From Sinorhizobium meliloti (GTDB lineage Bacteria; Pseudomonadota; Alphaproteobacteria; Rhizobiales; Rhizobiaceae), in assembly GCF_035610345.1 (NCBI RefSeq), contig NZ_CP141214.1:124001-188000 (forward strand): 64,000 nt of DNA. The letters are read 5' to 3'. The position numbers and the translations under genes are program-made. Numbering within the stretch: position 1 is the stretch's first letter; each line of letters starts with the position of its first letter. A model generated the notes under the pieces. That model did not search any database, was not told the DNA's origin, and saw only the letters and a list, made by a program, of their open reading frames with translations. Shown here piece by piece: positions 20,001 to 26,946 of the stretch.

Positions 20001-20240
20001 ATGAATGAAATAACGGGAGCTCAAATTCGCGCGGCCAGGGCGTTGGTACGATGGACCGCTGAAGAGTTAGCAAATACAGCTAGTGTAGGTCTCTCGACGA
20101 TACGACGGGCGGAGGCGGAAGATGGGCCACCAACAATTACGCCGGCGAATCTAAGGCTGATCCGAATTGCTCTTGAAAGCGCCGGTATTGAGTTCATCGC
20201 CGAAAATGGCGGCGGCGTGGGTGTTCGTTTCAAGAAGTAG
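20001..20240 (+). CDS. Small XRE-family DNA-binding protein
   Basis: The 79-residue product is essentially one helix-turn-helix domain: QIRAARALVRWTAEELANTA gives the first helices and ASVGLSTIRRAEA the recognition helix. The C-terminal part (IRIALESAGIEFIAENGGGVGVRF) is typical of short rhizobial XRE regulators. It is divergent from the unknown gene at 19874, with about 125 nt between them, and could regulate it. No partner toxin is recognised. Confidence 0.82.
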   Translation: MNEITGAQIRAARALVRWTAEELANTASVGLSTIRRAEAEDGPPTITPANLRLIRIALESAGIEFIAENGGGVGVRFKK

Positions 20241-20667
20241 CCGCCCGCTGGGCTATCCATGGTCCAACGGGGTCACCGCTCTTCGAAATCCGACCACGTC
20301 GGCAGCACGCTAGGGTCCCTTGATCAACCAACTGACTCCTGCGCTACCGGTTCTCCTTACCCGCGCCGTGCACAACTGGTGCCGTGCACAACGTTTGTCA
20401 TCAATACCCCGTCTTTGAAGACGAACGCTCGGACCGCAAGCCTCGCGAGGGGAGGTCCTTTTTCTATTGGAATAAGATCGAGAGCTGCATGTGTCGGCTG
20501 CGGCTCGGAGCCAACTAATGGTGAAAAATTGGCGCTTAGGACCTGGCACAAACTCCCGCTTTGGGTGGTGAGCGGAATTAGGCGCCCAAAGCGCTGAATG
20601 GCGGCGTTGCAGACAAGAGCCGTCATTGCGCACTACCGGTTCACGGTGTTCCCGGCAGGAGATGAGT
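20241..20667. other. Gap, one doubtful minus-strand ORF
   Basis: The only frame of interest is 20357-20626 on the minus strand, encoding 89 residues (LARLAVRAFVFKDGVLMTNV near its end). It has no family I recognise and no clear ribosome site, so it is not called as a gene. Confidence 0.3.
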
Positions 20668-20727
20668 TCAGGCTATCGATACGCCTACCAGCCCGCCGCC
20701 GATGACGATTACGTCGTAATCCGCTAG
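20668..20727 (-). pseudogene. Remnant of an FAD/NAD-binding oxidoreductase N-terminus
   Basis: The minus strand encodes DYDVIVIGGGLVGVSIA between two in-frame stops. This is a textbook Rossmann GxGxxG dinucleotide-binding start of an FAD-dependent oxidoreductase. Nothing of the rest of the enzyme remains. It lies just beyond the end of an intact FAD oxidoreductase, whose own motif is different (DVVVIGGGIIGATAA), so it is the trace of a second, lost enzyme gene. Confidence 0.55.
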
Positions 20728-20775
20728 CTAACCTCGGCGCGTATCCCACCGCCTTCTCCGGATCTGGCCTCGCGA

Positions 20776-22098
20776 TCAGATTGCGCCGACCTTGACTTTC
20801 GAACCATCAAGGAGGCGCGACAGGCGGAAGGGGGTGGGGTCAACACAGGGTGTATCATTGGCAACCAGGTCGGCCGCCAGGCGTCCGATACCCGGTCCAA
20901 GGCCGAAGCCGTGGCCGGAGCCGCCCGCGGCCAGGTAAAGGCCCTTCACACCATCGGCCGGCGAGATGACCGGCACCGCGTCCGGCGTGAAATCCACGTA
21001 GGCTCCCCAACTGTCGGCGACTTCGACTCCCGCCAATGCAGGAAACTGCTCGGTGACCCGTTTCAAAATAGCCGCGATGGTGCGGCGGCTCGGCGGCGGG
21101 TCGAGAACGCGCATCCGCTCCAAGGCCGTCGGCTTGCTCTTGTTCAAGCTTCCCAATGCCTCCGGACCCTGGAGGAAGGATTTGCCGATGCCGAACTGTA
21201 CCGCTTTCAGACGCTTCATGAACATCGGCATGAACCAGCGGGCGTAGCGAATGCCTTGCGGGGTGATGTCGAGCATCGCCCTGCCGCTGATCGCAAGCGT
21301 GTAGCTGCCATCCAACCGGCGGGTCAACGCACACTCCGGCGTATAGATCGCCTCACCCAGATTCGCTGTTGGCCGCGTACGGAGCGCTGTCTGGCGCACG
21401 CTCGCCTGCGGAAACAGGACTCCATTCTGGCGACAAAACATGGACGTCCAGGCACCGCCGGCGCAGAGAACGGCTTGTGTCCGGATGAGCCCCTTTTCGG
21501 TGATCACCCCCGCCACCGCTCCATTTACCAGATCAAGGCCCCGGGCAGCGCACTCCTGGTGGATCGTCGCCCCAAATTTGCGAGCGCCGTTCGCGATCGT
21601 CGGCGCGGCGATAGCAGGCTCGCCCTTGCCGTCATCAATCGAATGCACTCCGCCCAGCCATCGGCGGCCGTTCGCGGGAATCGTGGCAGCCGCGTCTTTG
21701 GCGCTCAGCATCTTCGTATTGACATTGAACTGCCGGGCCGTATCACGCCATGCTTCCCATTCCGCCAGTTGCCGGCAATTGTCCGTAGCGTAAAGCAGAC
21801 CGCATCGACGGAAGCCGACGTCCTCTCCGATTTTGGACTCAAACTCACCCCATAGCCGCAGGGCGACACCCGATAGCGGCAGCTCGCGCTCATCCCGGTT
21901 CTGTTGGCGGCACCATCCCCAGTTGCGGCTCGACTGCTCGCAGCCGACATGGCCCTTTTCGACCAGAGCTACGGACAGTCCCCGCTCGGCGAGAAAGAAA
22001 GCTGCCGTTGCACCAATAATGCCGCCGCCGATGACGACGACATCCGCCTTGGCGGGAAGCTTTTGATCGCTTTGTATGCGCTTGACGATTGGAGACAT
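20776..22098 (-). CDS. FAD-dependent amino-acid/opine oxidase family protein (DAO)
   Basis: The protein of about 440 residues is a DadA/SoxB-type flavoprotein. It starts with an FAD-binding motif (ADVVVIGGGIIGATAAFFLAERG) and has NWGWCRQQNRDERELPL next to the flavin site. It ends with the typical VDFTPDAVPVISP...LYLAAGGSGHGFGLGPGIGRL. Such enzymes oxidise the C-N bond of amino acids, opines or N-methyl amino acids. ATG at 22098 (MSPIVKRIQ) fits the family better than 22140. The neighbouring racemase-like gene fits amino-acid metabolism. The substrate is not determinable here. Confidence 0.88.
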   Translation of the reverse strand: MSPIVKRIQSDQKLPAKADVVVIGGGIIGATAAFFLAERGLSVALVEKGHVGCEQSSRNWGWCRQQNRDERELPLSGVALRLWGEFESKIGEDVGFRRCGLLYATDNCRQLAEWEAWRDTARQFNVNTKMLSAKDAAATIPANGRRWLGGVHSIDDGKGEPAIAAPTIANGARKFGATIHQECAARGLDLVNGAVAGVITEKGLIRTQAVLCAGGAWTSMFCRQNGVLFPQASVRQTALRTRPTANLGEAIYTPECALTRRLDGSYTLAISGRAMLDITPQGIRYARWFMPMFMKRLKAVQFGIGKSFLQGPEALGSLNKSKPTALERMRVLDPPPSRRTIAAILKRVTEQFPALAGVEVADSWGAYVDFTPDAVPVISPADGVKGLYLAAGGSGHGFGLGPGIGRLAADLVANDTPCVDPTPFRLSRLLDGSKVKVGAI

Positions 22099-22502
22099 GG
22101 AGGCTGACCTGGAATTATTTGGCGGCTGATCTATCGGCACTATTTTCTGCCCCTTCGACAGCGCACTCCCTCGCCGATGAAATTCCCCGACGGGCAGGGG
22201 GAGACTGTCTCAAAGCTTGTCGTCGCGCGTCCTCGAAGTGAGCTCATAAGAGGCTACCGGAGGAAGGCGAGCAGCATGTATCGACTGGAGATAGACAGAC
22301 AGCCGAAAATTCCGTTTTCGGGCGACACGACGGTCAAATCTGCGGCCGTCGCGCGGGTAAGCTACAGAGCATCGTCAGACGACAGTGGTTTTGAATCGAC
22401 TTCCGGTCGAGCACGACAGATGCCGCGCTCGGGTTCATGTCGCCCCCGCTGCTGCAGGCTCGAATTGAAGAGCGTGCACAATCAAGAACAGAGATGTAAG
22501 CC
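22099..22502. promoter_or_regulatory. Divergent intergenic region, FAD oxidase / racemase-like gene
   Basis: This 400-base stretch separates two divergent genes and should carry both promoters. Open frames inside it (22177-22506 plus, 22334-22516 minus) are Arg/Ser-rich and not protein-like. No operator was recognised by eye. Confidence 0.4.
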
Positions 22503-23207
22503 ATGACTACAGGCACTCACGAGTCCCCTGCGCTTGCCATGATCCATACGGTCCCCGGGATCATCCCCGCGTTCAACGAACTCGTTGGCCGCCATCTGCC
22601 CGGTTGGCGCCCGTTCAACATGCTGGATGAGAGCCTGCTGGGGAACACGGTCCGTGAGGGCACGCTGTCACGTCAGACCATGCGGCGGCTCGCGACACAC
22701 ATTTGGTCGGCGGTGGACGCGGGGGCTTCGGCGGTCCTCGTCACCTGTTCCTCGCTCGGCCCTGCAGTGGATGCGGCAGTGCCACTCTGCCCCGTCCCCC
22801 TCTTCCGTATAGATGATGGGATGGCGATTGAGGCGATCCAACGCGGGGACCGAATTGGCGTCCTTGCAACTCTGCCTACAACAATGAACCCTACAACCCG
22901 CCTAATTGAACGCCATGCTCAAAGAATGGGTCATGACGTTTCCGTTACCGGTCGTCTTTGTGAAGGAGCCTTTGAAAAATTACGAAACGGGGACAGGGCG
23001 GCGCATGATGCGATGATACGCGAAGGCCTCGAGTCCCTTGTCGGCAGTGTCGACGTGGTTGTTCTTGCTCAAGCATCAATGGCAAATGCTCTAAATGAGA
23101 TGAGCGAGACATCGGTGCCGGTACTTACCAGCCCTGAACTTGGTGTCCTGCACATGTCCTCCGCATTGAAGGGGCGCTCTCGCGTTCAGGAAAGTGATGA
23201 AAGTTAG
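22503..23207 (+). CDS. Asp/Glu racemase superfamily protein
   Basis: The 234-residue product resembles the Asp/Glu/hydantoin racemase superfamily. It has the first-half cysteine in AVLVTCSSLGPAVDA and the matching second-half segment VDVVVLAQASMANAL, where Ala replaces the usual second catalytic Cys. It therefore may not be a classical two-base racemase; members of this type occur beside DUF1537 (OtnK) sugar-acid kinases. Here an otnK fragment does follow 160 nt downstream. The start ATG is at 22503. Confidence 0.8.
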   Translation: MTTGTHESPALAMIHTVPGIIPAFNELVGRHLPGWRPFNMLDESLLGNTVREGTLSRQTMRRLATHIWSAVDAGASAVLVTCSSLGPAVDAAVPLCPVPLFRIDDGMAIEAIQRGDRIGVLATLPTTMNPTTRLIERHAQRMGHDVSVTGRLCEGAFEKLRNGDRAAHDAMIREGLESLVGSVDVVVLAQASMANALNEMSETSVPVLTSPELGVLHMSSALKGRSRVQESDES

Positions 23208-23369
23208 GCAGCGTCTGCCGGCTTTCAGCAGTCTCGGGCAGTCTCGAAGCCGCCCGATCCGATCGCGCAGTTGGTACCAAAGAAGGCATCAGGCATCGCG
23301 GCTCGGCTGATAGAGGCAGTTTGCTGCAAGCCGCCCTCGGGTGTGTTCGCGGCGGAGGAAGGAAAAGAA

Positions 23370-23599
23370 GTGCTTTTGGGAGTGATCGCCGACGATTTTA
23401 CCGGCGCAAGCGATATTGCAAACACTATTGCAAAGGGCATGGCCCGTCACGGAGGATTGCGCACTGCGCAGTTTCTCGGCGTACCGAAAACCGCTGCATC
23501 TGCCGACGTCGAGGCCGGTGTGATTGCCCTGAAAAGCCGAACTATTGCAGCTCGGGGGCCGAGAGCAGCTTGGCAGCTTTAGTTAAGGTATATCGATAG
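23370..23599 (+). pseudogene. otnK: Truncated and frameshifted four-carbon acid sugar kinase
   Basis: GTG at 23370 begins a frame reading LLGVIADDFTGASDIANTIA, the exact N-terminal signature of OtnK/DUF1537 kinases. It continues to VIALKSRTIAA near 23550. There the reading shifts: the first frame ends in RGPRAAWQL, while the next frame carries GAESSLAAL, which matches the expected family continuation, and then stops at 23599. About 60-75 of some 420 residues remain. The gene is dead, and it documents a former sugar-acid kinase operon with the racemase-like gene. Confidence 0.75.
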
Positions 23600-23682
23600 C
23601 GGCCGGAAGCCCAGCAGCTTTAGATCGTGCAAAAAGCGCTTTTGCCACCTTGTCCGCTTTCGGATTGGCCTGGCAAGTGAGC

Positions 23683-24582
23683 CTAATCCAGCATCACCAT
23701 GTGAGAGGCGACTTGCTCCTCGAAGAATTTCGAGAACGAGGCGATACGCGGCGGCAATGCTTGGTAAGGCGGATAGTAGAGGGTCAGCCAGAGGTCAGGC
23801 GGCGCCCATCCCTTGAAGACGTGGACGAGACGTCCGCTACGGATATGCTCCGCGATGTTGAAACCGGGAAGCAAGGCGACGCCTGCTCCATCCGCGGCCA
23901 TATCGGCCAGCACCTCGCCACTATTGGCACTGAATGCCCGCCCAGCAGAAATCGCGATGCTTGACCCACCGTCCGACAGGACCCAGTTCTCCCGCCGGCT
24001 TTCCCCGCTATAGGCAAGGCAGTCGTCCGGCGTCAGCTCATGAGGATGCGACATGTCGACGAAGCGGCTGCCGGGCGCTGCAACCAGGATGCGCGGCACG
24101 ACACGGATCTTTCTCCAGATCGTGAACTTGTCGGATGGCTGGGATGAGATGCGGATTGCGAGGTCGTAGTCGTCGTCGACGATGTTCACCAGGCCGTCCG
24201 AAAGGGAGATCTCGAAGCACATCTTCGGATACTTCTCCTTGAAGCCGGACAGGATCGGCGGCAGCACGACCTTTCCGAACCAGGTCGGCGCGCTAATCCT
24301 GAGGCGTCCCTCCTCGGCCTTATGGGCGTTCATCACCTCGCGGCGCGCATCCTCAAGTGTCTTCACTGCCGGCTGGATCTGCGCCGCGAAGATCGCGCCG
24401 TCGGTGGTCAGGGACACCTGCCGCGTCGTGCGAACGAAAAGCTGCAGACCCAGTTCCGCCTCGAGCGCAGCGATGGCGCGGGTTACGGCCGCGGGCGTCA
24501 TGTCGAGTTCGCGAGCCACCTGAGCGAAATTGCGCTTCTCCGCAGCAAGGAGGAAGGTGCGAAGAGCCTTATAATCGTTCAT
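23683..24582 (-). CDS. LysR-family transcriptional regulator
   Basis: The 299-residue product has the N-terminal winged HTH (RTFLLAAEKRNFAQVARELDMTPAAVTRAIAALEAELG) and a LysR effector domain with SLSDGLVNIVDDDYDLAIRI, typical of the CrgA/DmlR-like group. It is divergent from the dioxygenase gene at 24700, the standard arrangement for a LysR activator and its target. The 117-nt intergenic region holds a 12-bp direct repeat. Similar boxes precede later genes of the cluster, so it probably controls the whole set. An aromatic or quinone effector is a guess from the targets. Confidence 0.93.
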   Translation of the reverse strand: MNDYKALRTFLLAAEKRNFAQVARELDMTPAAVTRAIAALEAELGLQLFVRTTRQVSLTTDGAIFAAQIQPAVKTLEDARREVMNAHKAEEGRLRISAPTWFGKVVLPPILSGFKEKYPKMCFEISLSDGLVNIVDDDYDLAIRISSQPSDKFTIWRKIRVVPRILVAAPGSRFVDMSHPHELTPDDCLAYSGESRRENWVLSDGGSSIAISAGRAFSANSGEVLADMAADGAGVALLPGFNIAEHIRSGRLVHVFKGWAPPDLWLTLYYPPYQALPPRIASFSKFFEEQVASHMVMLD

Positions 24583-24588
24583 TTTATT

Positions 24589-24634
24589 ATTTCACTTTCT
24601 GCAATTCTGTCAAAAGAAGTATTGCAATTCTGTC
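24589..24634. promoter_or_regulatory. Direct repeat operator between LysR and dioxygenase genes
   Basis: The 12-mer TGCAATTCTGTC occurs at 24600-24611 and 24623-24634, 23 bp apart, which is close to two helical turns. The second copy also forms the palindrome ATTGCAAT. The left copy is preceded by TATTTCACTTTC, a string that recurs before the isochorismatase gene. This fits a LysR-type binding region. Confidence 0.65.
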
Positions 24635-24699
24635 GCTTGATCAATCGGCCTACATTCAGTTCACGCAACAAAAACAAGCGCTGATTGAAAGGCATTGAC

Positions 24700-25635
24700 A
24701 TGATCAAGGACATCAAGGGACTGCACCACGTGACGTCGATGGCGTCGGACGCGCGCCAGAACAACCGCTTTTTCACCGAGACGCTTGGCCTGCGCCGCGT
24801 CAAGCAGACCGTGAACTTTGACGATCCCAGCGTCTATCACCTTTACTACGGGGACGAGACAGGATCTGCGGGGACGGTGATGACCTACTTCCCGTTCCAG
24901 AACATGATGCTCGGACGTCCGGGCGTCGGCGAGGTCGGCGAGACGCAGTTTTCCGTGCCCAAGGGTTCGCTCAAGTTCTGGCGGGACCGCCTCTCGTCCC
25001 AGGGTGTCGACGGACTGGAAACAGAAACCGTCTTCGGGGCCAGCCGGCTGCGGTTCATGGGACCGGACGGCGACAGCCTCGCGCTGATCGAGTCGGCTGA
25101 CGATCGCCGCTCGGCACCCTGGCTGGGCGGCGGCATTCCCGACGACGTGGCCATTCGCGGTTTTGCAGGAGCTCGCTTCAGCCTTCATGACACGGCTGCG
25201 ACCGAGGAACTACTGGGCTTCATGGGCTACCAGCGAGCGGAGAAGGTGGGCGACGTGACGCGCTTCGTCATTCCAAACGGAAACGGTGCCGACACAATCG
25301 ATCTTCAGCTCCTCCCAAAGACGCCCTTCGCCCGGCAGGGCGCGGGTTCGGTCCACCATATCGCCTTCGCGGTTGAAAACCGGGAAAAGCAGTTGGAAGT
25401 GCGCAAGGCTCTGATGGATACGGGCTATCAGGTCACGCCGGTGATCGACCGGGATTACTTCTGGGCGATCTACTTCCGCACACCGGGCGGTGTATTGTTC
25501 GAGATCGCCACCAACGAGCCGGGATTTGATCGCGACGAGGACACCGCCCATCTCGGGGAGGCACTCAAGCTGCCGAGCCGATACGAGCAGTTCCGGGACG
25601 AAATCGAGGCAAACCTCGTCCCCCTGACTGCATAG
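24700..25635 (+). CDS. VOC-family ring-cleaving dioxygenase (MhqO/MhqA-like)
   Basis: The 311-residue product has two glyoxalase/VOC modules. The first opens with IKGLHHVTSMASDARQNNRF, including the metal His, and the second with VAIRGFAGARFSLHD. Conserved GSVHHIAFAVENREKQ and TPGGVLFEIATNEPGF supply the second His and the final Glu. This two-module layout and the start GLHHVT match ring-cleaving dioxygenases of the MhqO group, linked to hydroquinone and quinone detoxification. ATG at 24700 has AAAGG 8 nt upstream. It is divergent from the LysR gene and ends with a strong terminator. Confidence 0.88.
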   Translation: MIKDIKGLHHVTSMASDARQNNRFFTETLGLRRVKQTVNFDDPSVYHLYYGDETGSAGTVMTYFPFQNMMLGRPGVGEVGETQFSVPKGSLKFWRDRLSSQGVDGLETETVFGASRLRFMGPDGDSLALIESADDRRSAPWLGGGIPDDVAIRGFAGARFSLHDTAATEELLGFMGYQRAEKVGDVTRFVIPNGNGADTIDLQLLPKTPFARQGAGSVHHIAFAVENREKQLEVRKALMDTGYQVTPVIDRDYFWAIYFRTPGGVLFEIATNEPGFDRDEDTAHLGEALKLPSRYEQFRDEIEANLVPLTA

Positions 25636-25660
25636 CCGCACTCCTTTCCTAACGACAGAG

Positions 25661-25696
25661 GAAGGGCCGCGATCCGGAAGGGTTGCGGCCCTTCTT
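25661..25696 (+). terminator. Intrinsic terminator after the dioxygenase gene
   Basis: A perfect 10-bp stem, GAAGGGCCGC at 25661-25670 and GCGGCCCTTC at 25685-25694, lies 25 nt after the stop codon and is followed by TT. It separates the dioxygenase transcript from the next unit. Confidence 0.7.
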
Positions 25697-25724
25697 GCCA
25701 TGCGGCCGCAGAACTTCACCAGGA

Positions 25725-25755
25725 ACTATTTCACTTTCAGCAATTCATTCGACAT
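25725..25755 (+). promoter_or_regulatory. Box before the isochorismatase-type gene
   Basis: The string CTATTTCACTTTCAGCAATTC at about 25727-25747 nearly repeats the sequence TATTTCACTTTCTGCAATTC in front of the dioxygenase gene (one substitution over 20 bases). It lies about 160 nt before the isochorismatase-type start and probably binds the same LysR regulator. Confidence 0.55.
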
Positions 25756-25907
25756 TTTTATTGCCATTCCACGCTGGCGCAATCGGCGATAGGTTTGATT
25801 TCAGCAGCCAAGACGGTGGGCAAAACGGTCAAGCAGGCCAGGAAACTCCCGACAGCAGCTATACATTTTGGCACCCTTCGCGGACCGTAACCTAGAGGAA
25901 GAGAACC

Positions 25908-26597
25908 ATGTCCAAGCTCGAAGTCCTGACACCGGCAAACAGCCAGCTCATTTTCATCGATCAGCAGCCGCAGATGGCTTTCGGCGTCCAGTCGATCGAC
26001 CGGCAGACGCTGAAGAACAACGTCGTCGGCCTCGCCAAGGCAGCCAAAATCTTCGATATCCCCACCACCATTACCACGGTCGAGACACTGTCCTTCTCAG
26101 GCAATACTTATCCCGAGCTGCTGGCAGTTTTCCCCGAGAACGACATCCTTGAACGTACATCGATGAACTCCTGGGACGACCAGAACGTCCGCGACGCCTT
26201 GGCGAAGAATGCAGCCAATGGCCGCAAGAAGATTGTTGTCTCCGGTCTATGGACAGAAGTCTGCAACACGACGTTTGCCCTCTCCGCTCTCAACGACGTT
26301 TCCGACTACGAGATCTACATGGTGGCCGACGCCTCCGGTGGCACCTCGCTGGAGGCCCACAACCGCGCCATGGATCGCATGGTGCAGGCGGGCGTGATCC
26401 CGGTCACCTGGCAGCAGGTCCTGCTCGAATGGCAGCGCGACTGGGCACGCAAGGAGACATACGACGCGGTCACCACGCTGGTGAAGGAGCATTCGGGCGC
26501 CTACGGCATGGGCATCGACTATGCCTACACGATGGTCCATGGCGCGGAAGAACGTGTCAAGCATGGCAAGCGCATCGGCCCGAACCCGGCAAAGTAA
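25908..26597 (+). CDS. Isochorismatase-family cysteine hydrolase (YcaC-like)
   Basis: The 229-residue product belongs to the isochorismatase-like hydrolases. The catalytic Asp is in QLIFIDQQPQMAFG and the nucleophile Cys in VVSGLWTEVCNTTFALSAL. The YcaC-type motif SGGTSLEAHNRAMDRMVQAG follows, and the C-terminal extension (TTLVKEHSGAYGMGIDYAY) is common in this subgroup. AGAGGAAG lies just before the start. YcaC-type enzymes have no agreed substrate; amides of aromatic or small acids are candidates in this context. A 9-bp hairpin follows the gene. Confidence 0.88.
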   Translation: MSKLEVLTPANSQLIFIDQQPQMAFGVQSIDRQTLKNNVVGLAKAAKIFDIPTTITTVETLSFSGNTYPELLAVFPENDILERTSMNSWDDQNVRDALAKNAANGRKKIVVSGLWTEVCNTTFALSALNDVSDYEIYMVADASGGTSLEAHNRAMDRMVQAGVIPVTWQQVLLEWQRDWARKETYDAVTTLVKEHSGAYGMGIDYAYTMVHGAEERVKHGKRIGPNPAK

Positions 26598-26607
26598 TGA
26601 TCTCCCC

Positions 26608-26634
26608 GCCGCTCCGGCAGCCCGTCGGAGCGGC
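26608..26634 (+). terminator. Hairpin between the isochorismatase-type and xapX-like genes
   Basis: A perfect stem, GCCGCTCCG (26608-26616) with CGGAGCGGC (26626-26634) and a 9-nt loop, begins 11 nt after the stop codon. No strong T-run follows, so read-through into the next genes is likely and the element may only lower their expression. Confidence 0.5.
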
Positions 26635-26655
26635 TTCAAATCGGATAGGTGTTTC

Positions 26656-26946
26656 ATGAAAATGTATCTCATGTCGCTCGGAGCCGGTCTGCTCGTCGGG
26701 ATCGTCTACAGCCTACTGAATGTTCGCTCGCCTGCCCCGCCGGTGATCGCCCTCGTCGGCCTGCTCGGCATTTTGGTCGGCGAGCAGCTTGTTCCCTTCG
26801 CCAGGACGCTGCTGGCGCAGGAACCGGCGGCTGTCTCGTGGATGAACCAGATCAGGCCGCACATGTTCGGTCACCTCCCCAAGGGCGCCGACCGCACCGA
26901 GGTTACCCACAGGGCGACGACGGATATAGAGGAGCGAAGTTCATGA
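26656..26946 (+). CDS. XapX-domain small membrane protein
   Basis: The 96-residue product starts MKMYLMSLGAGLLVGIVYSLL, one membrane helix, followed by RSPAPPVIALVGLLGILVGEQ, a second. This pair is the XapX domain (short two-helix proteins of unknown function, often near xanthosine or aromatic catabolism genes). The C-terminal tail has HMFGHLPKGADRTEVTHRA and is hydrophilic. Its TGA overlaps the amidohydrolase ATG (ATGA), so the two are co-translated. Confidence 0.8.
   Translation: MKMYLMSLGAGLLVGIVYSLLNVRSPAPPVIALVGLLGILVGEQLVPFARTLLAQEPAAVSWMNQIRPHMFGHLPKGADRTEVTHRATTDIEERSS

Noticed and set aside
20357..20626. 89-residue minus-strand ORF
   Set aside because: No recognised family or ribosome site; listed only as a doubtful frame in the gap entry.
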